Positions 32,715 to 42,549 of a DNA stretch of 56,667 nt are shown one piece after another. The notes beneath the pieces are model-generated. The model saw nothing but the letters and a program-made list of their open reading frames with translations, searched no databases and had not been told where the DNA came from. This DNA is from Bacteroidales bacterium. GTDB lineage: Bacteria; Bacteroidota; Bacteroidia; Bacteroidales; JAIOZK01. How positions within the stretch are numbered: position 1 is the first letter of the stretch; each line of letters opens with the position of its first letter. The DNA is taken from positions 1 through 56,667 of the forward strand of contig JAIPBS010000026.1 in NCBI GenBank assembly GCA_021738625.1, given 5' to 3'. The position numbers and the translations under genes are program-made.

Positions 32715-35105
32715 ATGATCAGGAACTATTTAAAAACAGCTCTACGGAACATCCTAAGGTTTAAATTATTTTCGGTTATTAATATCGTCGGTCTTTCAGT
32801 GGCCCTTGCCTGCTCGATGATCCTGTTTTTATATATAGAATATGAGCTGGGCTTTGATGACTTTCATGGCAAAAAAGACAGGCTTTACCGTATTGTTTAT
32901 ATAAAGGAAAGCCCTTCAACCAAAATGTACGGTGGATATTCGCCTTTTCCGCTTGCAGATTTTCTCCGGATGCAGCTTCCCGAATATAAGTATAGCCGGC
33001 TGATGAATTATAATAACCTGGATTTCAAAGTTGATGAGCAGATATTCAACGAACGCAACATTTTATTTGTTGATTCCATGTTTTTTAAAATGTTTGATTT
33101 TGAATGGATTAAAGGCTCTCCCCAAACATCTCTTCGTGACCCAAAATCCATTGTGCTGACCGAATCACTGGCCAATAAATATTTTCCGGATGATGATCCG
33201 ATCGGACAATTGATCAGAATACCAGGTTTTGAGGAAGTGAAAGTCAGCGGAATCATGAAAGATCCTCCGCGTAAAAACAGCCAGCCATTCAGTATGATCG
33301 CGCCATTGGATTTATTTTCCAACGAGCTCACCAATTTGGATTACAGGGACTGGGGAGTTACCATGACCGGCATTGAGAACTGGATTATGTTAGCTGAAGG
33401 CGTCGATCCTGATCACGTTGAGCGTCAACTGGCGGAACTGGTAGGAAAACACGCCCCCGAGGGCTATTCCGATTATGTACGTTTTGAATTGCAACCCCTG
33501 AAAGAAATCCATCTTGCACCGGATTTTCAGAACAACTCCGGCACATATACCACCGAAAAAAACGACCTTGTCCTGGTTGGTGTGATCGGACTGCTTATCC
33601 TGATCATCGGTAGTATCAATTTCATCAATCTGTCCAATGCACAGGGAATGCGTCGCATGAAGGAAGTCGGTGTTAGAAAGGTATTGGGTGCAAACCGGTC
33701 GATGGTGAGCAGGCAGTTCCTGGCCGAAACTTATCTGATGGTTCTGGCTGCAATTGTCATCGCCATTATAATGGCAGAAATTTTCCTCCCTCTCGTCAAT
33801 GACTTCTACGGAAACCTTTTAGAACTCAGCATATATGAATCGGGCTTCTTTGTTCCGTTTGTACTGATCCTGTTTCTTTTGATCGGTTTAATGAGCGGCT
33901 TTTATCCTTCCATGTTTTTGTCGCGATTCAAACCGGTCGAAACACTTAAAAACAACTATCGTGCAGCGGGAAATTTTTCGACTTATCTGCGGAACGGACT
34001 TTTGCTGATCCAGTTTGTGATTACGGTGGGATTGCTTGTGAGCGTGTTTGTGATCAACAGTCAGATGAAATATATACAGGCAAAGGACCTGGGTTTCAGA
34101 AAAGAAAACATTGTGGTGTTTTCCATTCCCGATCCTGAAAAAGAAAACATCGACAAGGTTTCGGGCATCTTAAAAAACAATCCCAATGTTGAGCAATTCT
34201 CTTTCAGCTTTGGCGCTCCTACTTCCAGCAGCAATATGGGCTCCAATTACAGTTCACCCGAAGCGGATGTGGATGACGAATTGAATCTGAACCTGAAAAT
34301 CGTCGATACAGCCTACCTGCATATTTATGGTCTGGAATTGCTTGCCGGCGAATGGTTGTTAAGAAAATCCAAAGAGGACTCACTCTACAGGCTGGTGGTA
34401 AATGAAAAACTCGTCAACACGCTGGGTGTGAAAGACCCTGTCGAAGCGATCGGGATGCGTTTAAGAGTTAGCGGTATTGAAGGACGAATTGAAGGGGTGG
34501 TCAAGAATTTTCATACCGCTTCCCTGAAAAGCGAATATTCGCCTGTGGCATTCGTTTATCTTCCAAATTATTTTTATGAAGTAAATGTGCATATTGCTCA
34601 CAACTACAGTCAAACCATTCAGCGGATCAACGATGAGCTTGCAACAGTTTTCCCGGATTATGTGATCAATTATTATACGGTGGAAGAAAGCATAAGCAAT
34701 CTTTATGAACGTGACCGCAAAACGCTGACCCTGCTAAAATTCTTTAGTGTGATAGCCCTGTTTATTGCCATGATGGGTTTATTCGGGCTGGTATCGTTTT
34801 ATATGGTTCAGAAAACCAGGGAGATCGGCATCAGAAAAGTGCTGGGCGCATCCATCAGTGGATTGTTTGTTTTGCTCACACGCTGGCAGTTCGTATTGCT
34901 TCTCATCGCCACGGTGATTGGCGGGATTGTGAGCTGGTATTACACAAGCAAATGGCTTGACTCTTTCTCTTACAGGATCGATTATCCCCTATGGGTGTTT
35001 CCGTTGATTTTCATGTTGCTCATGGTCGTTAATTTTATCACCATCTTTTTCCATGTGCAAAAAACGGCCAGGGCAAACCCGGTGGAAGCCATTAAATATG
35101 AGTGA
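32715..35105 (+). CDS. FtsX/MacB-type ABC transporter permease (first)
   Basis: 796 residues. The first membrane helix (about 20-42, INIVGLSVALACSMILFLYI) is followed by a large periplasmic MacB-PCD domain (to about 280), then three helices with the FtsX motif (LIIGSINFINLSNAQGMRRMKEVGVRKVLGA). After a fourth helix near 430 a second periplasmic domain and a second FtsX segment follow (REIGIRKVLGASISGLF ... NPVEAIKYE). These double-FtsX permeases need a separate cytosolic ATPase and usually move lipids, peptides or signals across the envelope rather than import. The only ATPase-like gene next door is broken. Confidence 0.9.
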   Translation: MIRNYLKTALRNILRFKLFSVINIVGLSVALACSMILFLYIEYELGFDDFHGKKDRLYRIVYIKESPSTKMYGGYSPFPLADFLRMQLPEYKYSRLMNYNNLDFKVDEQIFNERNILFVDSMFFKMFDFEWIKGSPQTSLRDPKSIVLTESLANKYFPDDDPIGQLIRIPGFEEVKVSGIMKDPPRKNSQPFSMIAPLDLFSNELTNLDYRDWGVTMTGIENWIMLAEGVDPDHVERQLAELVGKHAPEGYSDYVRFELQPLKEIHLAPDFQNNSGTYTTEKNDLVLVGVIGLLILIIGSINFINLSNAQGMRRMKEVGVRKVLGANRSMVSRQFLAETYLMVLAAIVIAIIMAEIFLPLVNDFYGNLLELSIYESGFFVPFVLILFLLIGLMSGFYPSMFLSRFKPVETLKNNYRAAGNFSTYLRNGLLLIQFVITVGLLVSVFVINSQMKYIQAKDLGFRKENIVVFSIPDPEKENIDKVSGILKNNPNVEQFSFSFGAPTSSSNMGSNYSSPEADVDDELNLNLKIVDTAYLHIYGLELLAGEWLLRKSKEDSLYRLVVNEKLVNTLGVKDPVEAIGMRLRVSGIEGRIEGVVKNFHTASLKSEYSPVAFVYLPNYFYEVNVHIAHNYSQTIQRINDELATVFPDYVINYYTVEESISNLYERDRKTLTLLKFFSVIALFIAMMGLFGLVSFYMVQKTREIGIRKVLGASISGLFVLLTRWQFVLLLIATVIGGIVSWYYTSKWLDSFSYRIDYPLWVFPLIFMLLMVVNFITIFFHVQKTARANPVEAIKYE

Positions 35106-35162
35106 ACTGGATGCTGGAGGCTGGATGAGAATAAATGAATATAACAAACAAATATATCAACC

Positions 35163-35762
35163 ATGATCAAAGAAGTATCGGGCTATTCTGAAAAACAACG
35201 CGCAAAGCTCAAAAAACATAACATCGACTTTGTTTTCCAGAATTTCAATCTTATCGACGAGTTGAATGTTTTTGAAAACATCGAACTTCCCCTGGTCTAT
35301 CTCGGCATGTCTTCTTCCGGCGGAAAAGAAAGGTTGAACGAGGTTATGGAGCTGATGAAAATCTCGCATCGCGCCAAACACTTCCCTTTCCCGTTTTCGG
35401 GTGGCCAACAGCAAAGGGTGGCCGTTGCCAGGGCGGTGGTTGCCAAACCCGCATTGATCCTTGCGGATGAGCCCACCGGAAATCTGGATTCCGCCTATGG
35501 TGAAGAAGTGATGGGGGCTTCGGCAGGCAACATTGTCAGCCTGTTATCCACCGAATTCAGCAAACTGGTTTTGATCGCAAATGTAATTGCCTGGCCACTT
35601 GCCTGGTTTGCGTTGGATAAATGGTTGGATAATTTCGCTTATCAGACAACAATCAGCTGGTGGATCTTTGCCCTGGCAGGACTGATCGCATTTGCAACCA
35701 TTGCCTGGCAGGCATGGAAAGTGGCACTGACCAATCCGGTGAATGCATTAAAATATGAGTAG
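35163..35762 (+). pseudogene. in-frame remnant joining an ABC ATPase to the tail of an FtsX permease
   Basis: 199 residues. Residues 1-117 are the middle of a LolD/MacB-type ATPase: EVSGYSEKQRAK, the Q-loop FVFQNFNLIDEL (Q26), signature [14 protein letters not shown] (78-91), and Walker B ALILADEP (97-104). The Walker A region is missing: only MIK precedes EVSGYSEK, as if the original first codons were joined to about codon 85. After GEEVM (117) the frame runs straight into an FtsX C-terminus (GASAGNIVSLLSTEFSKL ... NPVNALKYE), losing the switch His of the ATPase and nearly all of the permease. It cannot bind ATP normally. Two in-frame deletions are the simplest origin. Confidence 0.82.
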
Positions 35763-35831
35763 AAAGAAAAATGAAATAGCGAATGACGAGATGAAGTAGT
35801 TTATAATTCAGAACATAAAAAAGAGTCATAC

Positions 35832-38204
35832 ATGTTGTATAACTATATCAAGACTGCAATCAGGAATTTTACAAGAAACAGTATGTTCACCCTGATCAAC
35901 CTGCTTGGACTGGCAGTGGGGCTGACGGCCAGCATACTGATCCTGCTGTATGTTTATAATGAACTGAATTTCGATACTTTTCATGAAAAGGCCGATGAAA
36001 TTTATCGCATGAATATTGTTTTCAATCAACAGGATGTTGAGAATGTCACCGCCATGTCGACAGCCGCCATGGGTGTCAGCCTGCGGGAAGAGGTGCCTGA
36101 GGTGCGGGATATGGTCCGCATCTCCAACAAGCGTGATGCCTATCTGCGTTATAATGACCGAAACTATTATGTCGATAATTTGAGATATGCCGATTCGACT
36201 TTTTTCAGGATGTTCAATTTTAAGCTGTTGAAAGGAAATCCGGAAACAGCGCTTAAAAATCCGTTTTCGATTCTGCTTACTGAGGAAGAGGCAGGAAAAA
36301 TTTTCAAAGATAAAAATCCAATCGGTCAATTCGTCCGATATAACAACGAACACAGCATGAAGGTCACCGGTATCGTAGAAACGCCCCCGCCTAACTCCCA
36401 GTTGCAGTTCAACGCCCTTGTATCTTTTTCAACCCTTTATGAATATGACAAAGTTTATCTCGATTGGGATGGAGGATACGGCTACTACACCTACGTGGAA
36501 TTTATTCCCGGTTTTGATCCGTCTGTTCTGAAAGAGCGCCTGGAGCCTTTTATGCATAAGCATATCAATTACAAATACAGAGAAGTCGGGGTGGAGATCA
36601 GCATGCAATTCGAGCCTTTAAGGCACATTCACCTGTATTCAAAAGCAAATGCCGATCTGGACACCAAAGGAAATCTGACAAACATTTATACATTTTCTGC
36701 CATAGCCATTTTCATCCTGCTGATTGCCTGCATCAATTTCATGAATCTCTCAACAGCACGTTCTTCAAAACGGGCGCGCGAAGTGGGCGTAAGAAAAGTG
36801 ATGGGCGCCAGCCGCAGCAGGTTGCGCGGACAATTTCTAACCGAATCACTCCTGATCAGTTTGCTTGCCATGATCCTGGCATTGATCCTGGTTGAGTTGG
36901 TGCAACCGGTTTTCAGCAATCTTGTTGGGCAGGAACTGAATCTTTATTCAAGGGCTAACCTTCCATTGCTTGGAGGGATTGTTTTACTTGTGATCATTGT
37001 GGGGTTGATCAGCGGCAGTTATCCCGCTTTTTATCTTTCTTCATTTCGCCCGGTAACAGTGCTAAAGGGCGGTTGGATGTCTACCGGTTCCAAAACGTGG
37101 TTCAGAGATATCCTGGTAACTTTCCAGTTTGCCATCACCATCGCTTTGATCATTTGTACATTGATCATATACAGGCAAATCGGTTTTATGAAAAGCAAGG
37201 AACTGGGATTTGAAAAGGAAAATGTCGTTTATGCCGCACTGGAAAGCAAAAATGCGCGCACCAAGGTACCACTGCTTAAAACTGAGATAGAAAACCTGGC
37301 TGCGGTTAAGTCGGTGGCGGCATCCTCTGCTGTTCCGGGATTTGGCCTTAACAGAAACGGATACCTTCCTGAAGGGTATGAAGAACCCATGATGTTTCAT
37401 GTGATGGATGTGGATGAAGAACTGCTTCACACATTGGATATTAAAATTATTGAAGGAAAAGGATTCTCGAATGAAACGAAGGCCGATGACAACAATTACC
37501 TGGTCAACAAAGCCCTGGTGCAAAAACTGGGATGGGACAATCCGGTCGGGAAAACAATCACACGCAATGGAGTCCATAAGATAATAGGTGTGGTGGAAAA
37601 CTTCCACTTTGCCCCCTTACATGAACAAATCAATCCCATGCTGATCACTAACATCCCTTTTAACGGTTATGATTATCTTGTGATCCGCCTGGGCAAAGGG
37701 AATCCTCAAAACATCCTGAAACAAATCGAGCGGAAATGGTCCTCGATCCTACCAACGGAAACCTTTGCCTATCATTTTCTTGACCGCTCCCTTGACCGGA
37801 TTTACAATCAGGAAAAACGTTTTGGCAGGTTGTTCATTTATTTTTCCTTGCTTGCTATCCTGATCGCCTGTCTCGGCTTGCTGGGGCTGGCCTCATACAT
37901 GGTGGAACAAAGGAGCCGGGAAATCGGAATCCGCAAGGTATTCGGCTCTTCCGAAACAGCTATTGTAAGGTTGTTTAGCTGGGAGTTTTCGAAACGTGTG
38001 CTCATTGCAAATATCATAGCATGGCCTGTAGCCTGGTATCTGATGAGCAAATGGCTGGAAAACTTCGCCTACCGCATCAGCATGGGTTGGTGGATATTTT
38101 TACTGGCAGGATTCATAGCCTTTCTGCTGGCATTGTTAACGGTAAGTTATCAAAGCCTGAAAGCAGCCAACATGAACCCGGTGGATGTGGTGAAGTATGA
38201 GTGA
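35832..38204 (+). CDS. FtsX/MacB-type ABC transporter permease (second)
   Basis: 790 residues with the same plan as the first permease: helix 1 (about 20-40, LGLAVGLTASILILLYVYNEL), a periplasmic domain to about 275, three helices around 285-405 with NFMNLSTARSSKRAREVGVRKVMGA, a helix near 425, a second periplasmic domain, and the final FtsX block (QRSREIGIRKVFGSS ... MNPVDVVKYE). Its tail is alike to the tail of the chimeric remnant just upstream, which suggests that a third permease once lay between them. An ATPase for it is not present in the window. Confidence 0.9.
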   Translation: MLYNYIKTAIRNFTRNSMFTLINLLGLAVGLTASILILLYVYNELNFDTFHEKADEIYRMNIVFNQQDVENVTAMSTAAMGVSLREEVPEVRDMVRISNKRDAYLRYNDRNYYVDNLRYADSTFFRMFNFKLLKGNPETALKNPFSILLTEEEAGKIFKDKNPIGQFVRYNNEHSMKVTGIVETPPPNSQLQFNALVSFSTLYEYDKVYLDWDGGYGYYTYVEFIPGFDPSVLKERLEPFMHKHINYKYREVGVEISMQFEPLRHIHLYSKANADLDTKGNLTNIYTFSAIAIFILLIACINFMNLSTARSSKRAREVGVRKVMGASRSRLRGQFLTESLLISLLAMILALILVELVQPVFSNLVGQELNLYSRANLPLLGGIVLLVIIVGLISGSYPAFYLSSFRPVTVLKGGWMSTGSKTWFRDILVTFQFAITIALIICTLIIYRQIGFMKSKELGFEKENVVYAALESKNARTKVPLLKTEIENLAAVKSVAASSAVPGFGLNRNGYLPEGYEEPMMFHVMDVDEELLHTLDIKIIEGKGFSNETKADDNNYLVNKALVQKLGWDNPVGKTITRNGVHKIIGVVENFHFAPLHEQINPMLITNIPFNGYDYLVIRLGKGNPQNILKQIERKWSSILPTETFAYHFLDRSLDRIYNQEKRFGRLFIYFSLLAILIACLGLLGLASYMVEQRSREIGIRKVFGSSETAIVRLFSWEFSKRVLIANIIAWPVAWYLMSKWLENFAYRISMGWWIFLLAGFIAFLLALLTVSYQSLKAANMNPVDVVKYE

Positions 38205-38325
38205 GATATTGAAAAGGATTTATAAACTTCATGTGGTTATTATTGTTTTGTTGTAACTTTATGCTGTATTGAACTGACAATAATTCTAAACTTTTTAAAA
38301 ACTTGTTTTATCCGATTAACTACAC

Positions 38326-38571
38326 ATGAATGCGATGAAGGACACTGAAAAACTAAAACTGATCGAAACTTACTTATCGGGAGAAATGAGCGATGCGGAG
38401 CAGAAAGCCTTTAAGGCAAAACTCAAATCCGATCAGGAATTGCGTGAACTGCTCGAACTTGATCAGGATGTTGATCTGGCTCTTGAAAACATCGACCTGA
38501 TCAAAACCAGGCAAATGCTTGAAAAAATAAAGTCCGAATCCCGGGATAGCGAGGAAGGTGAAAAGCAGTAA
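38326..38571 (+). CDS. small acidic/basic helical protein, anti-sigma-like N-terminus
   Basis: 81 residues with no membrane segment. The beginning (IETYLSGEMSDAEQKAFKAKLKSDQELRELLEL) has the wording seen at the cytosolic N-terminus of many Bacteroidota anti-sigma factors and similar regulators, followed by a charged helix (LIKTRQMLEKIKSESRDSEEGEKQ). It lacks the transmembrane and FecR-like portions, so it may be a free-standing small protein or a shortened one. It precedes the PfkB kinase by 42 nt, but that gene has its own -7 element. Confidence 0.65.
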   Translation: MNAMKDTEKLKLIETYLSGEMSDAEQKAFKAKLKSDQELRELLELDQDVDLALENIDLIKTRQMLEKIKSESRDSEEGEKQ

Positions 38572-38601
38572 TGGGAAAGACGATGAGACTTCATTTTTCT
38601 C

Positions 38602-38609
38602 TACATTTG
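38602..38609 (+). promoter_or_regulatory. -7 element TACATTTG, 4 nt before the kinase start codon
   Basis: Exact TAnnTTTG match followed by CCCC and the ATG at 38614; the mRNA would start at about the ATG. Confidence 0.5.
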
Positions 38610-38613
38610 CCCC

Positions 38614-39522
38614 ATGCGTAAAATTTATACGTTCGGGGAAACCGTCTACGACATCATTTTCCAAAACGACCAGCCTGTGCGTGCCGTTGCCGGAGGAGCC
38701 ATGCTCAACACAGCAGTTTCGCTTGGCAGGATGGGCTTGCCGGTTAGCCTGATCAGTGAACTTGGAAATGACTCAACCGCTAAGCTCGTAAAAGATTTTC
38801 TTATCACAAACGGTGTTAACACCGAACACATTCACATCTATGAGGGAAGAAAAACCGCCATATCCCTGGCTTTCCTGGATGCGCATAAAAATGCCAGCTA
38901 TACCTTTTATAAGGATTATCCCAAAAACAGACTCGACAAGGAATTTCCAGGGATCAACGCTAACGATATTGTTTTGTTTGGGTCTTTTTATTCGCTGAAC
39001 GGCAATATCAGGAAAAAGCTCACGGTCTTTCTGAGAAATGCAAAAAAGAACGGCGCCCTGATCATTTACGATCCCAATTTGAGAAGCCCGCATAAAGATC
39101 AGCTTAAAGAGCTAATGCCGATGGTCCGGGAAAATCTTGCGCTTGCCGATGTGGTCAGAGCATCAAATGAAGACCTGGCAACACTCAGCGGTGGCCTGAA
39201 CATTCAGGAGATCAGAAAACATATTGAAGGGGTCTTTATGGTTACCCAGGGTGAGAAGAAAACGCTTCTGTTTGCTGGCAAAAAGCAAGGCGCTTTTGAT
39301 GTACCGCAAGCAAAAATTGAAAGCACCATCGGGGCGGGCGATAGTTTTAACGCCGGCCTGATCTATGCGTTTTACAGGAAGGGGGTTAACCGTGAGCGGC
39401 TGTTTTCAGGGGATGTTCCCTGGAAGGATGTCATCGATATAGCACATGCATTTGCAAGCTCCGCATGCGGTTCAATTGAGAACTATATCAGCAAGAAATA
39501 TGCTGAAAGGTTTAGACTTTAA
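38614..39522 (+). CDS. PfkB-family sugar kinase (fructokinase-like)
   Basis: 302 residues, a ribokinase-fold enzyme. The N-terminal glycine-rich motif is AVAGGAMLNTAVSLGRMG (sugar site), and the C-terminal signature IGAGDSFNAGLIYAF carries the catalytic Asp and the anion hole. The substrate is probably a hexose such as fructose, judged from the overall wording of the N-terminus (YTFGETVYDIIF), but ribose- or adenosine-type substrates cannot be excluded. The stop codon overlaps that of the convergent DUF5916 gene by 4 nt. Confidence 0.9.
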   Translation: MRKIYTFGETVYDIIFQNDQPVRAVAGGAMLNTAVSLGRMGLPVSLISELGNDSTAKLVKDFLITNGVNTEHIHIYEGRKTAISLAFLDAHKNASYTFYKDYPKNRLDKEFPGINANDIVLFGSFYSLNGNIRKKLTVFLRNAKKNGALIIYDPNLRSPHKDQLKELMPMVRENLALADVVRASNEDLATLSGGLNIQEIRKHIEGVFMVTQGEKKTLLFAGKKQGAFDVPQAKIESTIGAGDSFNAGLIYAFYRKGVNRERLFSGDVPWKDVIDIAHAFASSACGSIENYISKKYAERFRL

Positions 39523-41960
39523 ATAAGTTTTGATATCCCTTTCTTCAGGTGATGGTAATCCAGATAATACATCAATTTAACACTAAAGCTATTGGTAGCA
39601 GGCGATTTTAGCGTATTGCGTAAATTGTTGTAGTAGTTTTTCATAATCTCTTCATCAGAAGTATAAATGGCATTTTTCCATACGAGAAGAATTTCACTGC
39701 CGGGGGCAAAATTCCAGGTGTAAACCATATCAATATTGAATGCATTGAAGTTGAAATCATGATTTTCAAGGTAATCGTTGGGGATCAACTCGCCATTTTT
39801 TTGCAGGTCATAAAATTGGTTATATGTTGTTCTGACCCAGTAGTGACGCATCCGCAGGGATAGAGAGGATTTATTGTTGAATATATAGCTCAGATCGGTG
39901 GTGTTTGTGATGGTCGTAATATCCCTTTTGCCAAAAATGATCATCGGCTGGTTTTTAAAGATGCTGTCTGTGACATAGCCAATATCATTCAGGTCTTTAT
40001 CATAGCTAAAATTGTGGGTGACTGTCAGCTTATCATTGATGCGATACCTGGGCTTTAAATTCATCCAGTAGGAACGTCTGTTATATTTTTTCCCATAGTC
40101 ATAAGCCAGGCGCACATCAACAACAAACTTTTTCCTGTAATCCGGTGAAAAGAAAATGTTGGACCAGCCGTAAGGCGCTTCCTTATAATACCAGCCGTCT
40201 ACTCTCGGTTCAAAATAATCATATATGGCCACGGGATGCAAGCCAATGTCCCCTCCAACTGTGAGGTAATTATTAAATGTTGTCCTTGAATTGAAATTTA
40301 CCCCGAACTGGGTAAACTCCCTGGGGGCATATAAACTGGAATACCATATGTCGAATTCATTATACCAGTTCAGCACTTTCCAGAAAGGTTGATAAATGTT
40401 GTATTCAATTTCTGCGCTATGATTGAAGTCGTTGTTATTGCGTAAAAACCCAAGTTCATTGGGGTTGTAGGTGTCGCTTTCCACAGTTTGAGAATATTCA
40501 TACCTAAAGTTCCCACTGATCTTTCCAACGGAAGCGTTGTACTTAAATCCGGTTTCCGGAATCATTCCTTGTTTATAAAACTGGCTTACATTGATAAATC
40601 CCTGAAACTGGTAATTGTTCTTTTTATCCCTCAACTGGAAATCAAAGCCGGTTAGGTTTGATGTTCTTTCGTTTTTGCCTTTATAAACATTGGTATTATA
40701 GAACGCGATTGATGAATTGTTTTTCAGGGATTGATCCAAAACGATCATATTGTAATTGGTGAAGGGCTGGGTAAGCACTTTTTTTTCATTCCCGGCCGAA
40801 TCCCAAACACGGGCATAGGTATTGTCCGTCATTGCATTGAAGAAGCCGAGACCCAATCCGCCATTGGTTTTTCCCGACAGCTTGGTGGCGTTGATCAGCT
40901 GTGTTTGCTTAGGGTTTTCAATGATGTCATCCTCACTGTACGTGCTGTTAACGCTGTCGTAGCGATCAGGCTCATCCCCTATCCTCCTGGAATAAAAAAC
41001 ACCGTTTCTGTCGAACAGCTCCGTTCCTTCCGTGAAGAAAGGACGCCGTTCCTGGTAATAAATTTCAAAGGGAGTAAAATTGACCACCTTATCATCTGAT
41101 TGCACCTGTCCGAAATCCGGTATCAGTGTAACGTCAAGTGTAAAGCTTTCATCGATACCATATTTTAAGTCCATTCCATAATTATAAAAATAACTCCAGC
41201 TGCTATTTCCGGGTTCATTCTCCGTGTAAGCGGAAACGTATGGAAAGAAAGATAAACGCAAAGGCGGTTTAATATCGCGCAATCCTTTAAGTTCCCCTTG
41301 CTGATTGAGAAATCCCCTTTCCTCGGCGTCAATAAAATCCCAGGAAGTATTCATGCGATACCGCTGAATGTTCCTGAAAATATTCAGTCCCCAGTCCTGC
41401 GGGCTTTTTTTGGGAAACCGCAAAGCGGAATAGGGGATCATATATTCAACTACCCACGAACTGTCGTTTATACTGATGGCGCTTTTCCACACCGCGTCCC
41501 AGCTTTCGTCTTCATGTCCGTTGATGTTGGCTTTCATATCCACCTGCACGCCGGCAGCTGTCACAAAAAAGCCAAAGGCACGTTGCGCATCATTAAAGGG
41601 ATCAAAATAAACTCCGAAATAGTCATCCTGCCGAATATGATCTCTTGGGGTGAGTTCCATATAGATGCTGTCGGGTTGGGGATCATGCAAAAGTGCTCCA
41701 ACATAAATGGCTTCGTTGTCGTACAAGAATCTAACCTGGGTTTGCAGTGCTGATTTTCTGCCATTATAGGGCTCTACCTGAATAAAATCCGTGGCCACAG
41801 CCGTGTTTTCCCAAACCGCTTCATCGAGCCGGCCATCAATTTCAGGCGGATTATCAATTTTCTTTATTCCGATGCTTTTCTTTTGATGCTGAGCCTTAAG
41901 GCCAAGGTGGCAAATGGCAACCAAGACAATCAATAAGAATAACGTCAATAATCCTTTCAC
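39519..41960 (-). CDS. DUF5916 outer-membrane protein with CBM9-like N-terminal domain
   Basis: 813 residues with a signal peptide to about residue 24 (GLKAQ). Residues 35-215 are a CBM9-like domain (EIDGRLDEAVWENTA, RFLYDNEAIYVGALLHD, DDYFGVYFDPFNDAQ); the rest is DUF5916, a long series of amphipathic strands likely to be a beta-barrel (IYYQERRPFFTEGTELF, DFNHSAEIEYNIYQPFW). The exact role is unknown; sugar or metal-polymer binding is suggested only by the N-terminal fold. The start is GTG and is preceded by a strong GGAGGAAGG, which is unusual in this phylum. Confidence 0.88.
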   Translation of the reverse strand: MKGLLTLFLLIVLVAICHLGLKAQHQKKSIGIKKIDNPPEIDGRLDEAVWENTAVATDFIQVEPYNGRKSALQTQVRFLYDNEAIYVGALLHDPQPDSIYMELTPRDHIRQDDYFGVYFDPFNDAQRAFGFFVTAAGVQVDMKANINGHEDESWDAVWKSAISINDSSWVVEYMIPYSALRFPKKSPQDWGLNIFRNIQRYRMNTSWDFIDAEERGFLNQQGELKGLRDIKPPLRLSFFPYVSAYTENEPGNSSWSYFYNYGMDLKYGIDESFTLDVTLIPDFGQVQSDDKVVNFTPFEIYYQERRPFFTEGTELFDRNGVFYSRRIGDEPDRYDSVNSTYSEDDIIENPKQTQLINATKLSGKTNGGLGLGFFNAMTDNTYARVWDSAGNEKKVLTQPFTNYNMIVLDQSLKNNSSIAFYNTNVYKGKNERTSNLTGFDFQLRDKKNNYQFQGFINVSQFYKQGMIPETGFKYNASVGKISGNFRYEYSQTVESDTYNPNELGFLRNNNDFNHSAEIEYNIYQPFWKVLNWYNEFDIWYSSLYAPREFTQFGVNFNSRTTFNNYLTVGGDIGLHPVAIYDYFEPRVDGWYYKEAPYGWSNIFFSPDYRKKFVVDVRLAYDYGKKYNRRSYWMNLKPRYRINDKLTVTHNFSYDKDLNDIGYVTDSIFKNQPMIIFGKRDITTITNTTDLSYIFNNKSSLSLRMRHYWVRTTYNQFYDLQKNGELIPNDYLENHDFNFNAFNIDMVYTWNFAPGSEILLVWKNAIYTSDEEIMKNYYNNLRNTLKSPATNSFSVKLMYYLDYHHLKKGISKLI

Positions 41961-41962
41961 AT

Positions 41963-41974
41963 TCCTTCCTCCCC
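41963..41974 (-). promoter_or_regulatory. strong Shine-Dalgarno before a GTG start
   Basis: On the minus strand GGGGAGGAAGGAAT stands directly ahead of GTG (41960-41958), giving GGAGG at 6-10 nt from the start. An ATG one base earlier (41962) is out of frame and meets TGA at once, so the purine run appears to decide the GTG start. Confidence 0.6.
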
Positions 41975-42034
41975 ATTAATCAGATTCAAAAAAAACTGTT
42001 TCCCTGTCAATTTATTGTAAGAATTAGTGAGGAT

Positions 42035-42547
42035 TTACACTGAAGAAATTAATTTTTGGTAGATGGAATGATTCTCATCGTCAAAGCAAACGAAAATAAC
42101 TTCATCAATCTGATGATGTTTTTCAGAAAATTGCTCAACTGCATTCAAGGCAATTTCTGCAGCTTTTTGTTTGGGAAAACCATAAACACCGGTGCTGATA
42201 TTTGGAAATGCAATTGTTTTACAATGATTTTCCAGGGCCAGCTCAAGGCTGTTTTCGTAACAGGCGGCCAAAAGGCGCTCCTCATTTTTATCTCCGCCCC
42301 TCCACACCGGCCCAACCGTGTGGATCACATGCTTGGCCGGTAGTTTGTAGCCTTTGGTGATTTTTGCCTGCCCGGTTTCGCAACCATTCAGCCCCTTGCA
42401 TTCCTCAAGCAATTCAGGCCCTGCAGCACGGTGTATGGCACCGTCCACACCGCCGCCGCCCAACAGGCTTTTATTGGCTGCGTTCACAATGGCGTCAACT
42501 TCAAGTTTGGTGATGTCTCCTTTGATGAGTTCTATTTTGTCAATCAT
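42035..42547 (-). CDS. macro-domain ADP-ribose hydrolase (YmdB / O-acetyl-ADP-ribose deacetylase type)
   Basis: 170 residues, a single macro domain. It shows the ADP-ribose-binding segments [23 protein letters not shown] (20-39) and [17 protein letters not shown], the same as MacroD/YmdB proteins that remove O-acetyl or ADP-ribosyl groups. The catalytic Asn/Asp pair (N25, D35) is visible. It starts 2 nt after the NfeD gene stop, so it is likely the last gene of the DUF2061/NfeD unit. Which modified target it serves is unknown; no ADP-ribosyltransferase is near. Confidence 0.92.
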   Translation of the reverse strand: MIDKIELIKGDITKLEVDAIVNAANKSLLGGGGVDGAIHRAAGPELLEECKGLNGCETGQAKITKGYKLPAKHVIHTVGPVWRGGDKNEERLLAACYENSLELALENHCKTIAFPNISTGVYGFPKQKAAEIALNAVEQFSEKHHQIDEVIFVCFDDENHSIYQKLISSV

Positions 42548-42549
42548 CT

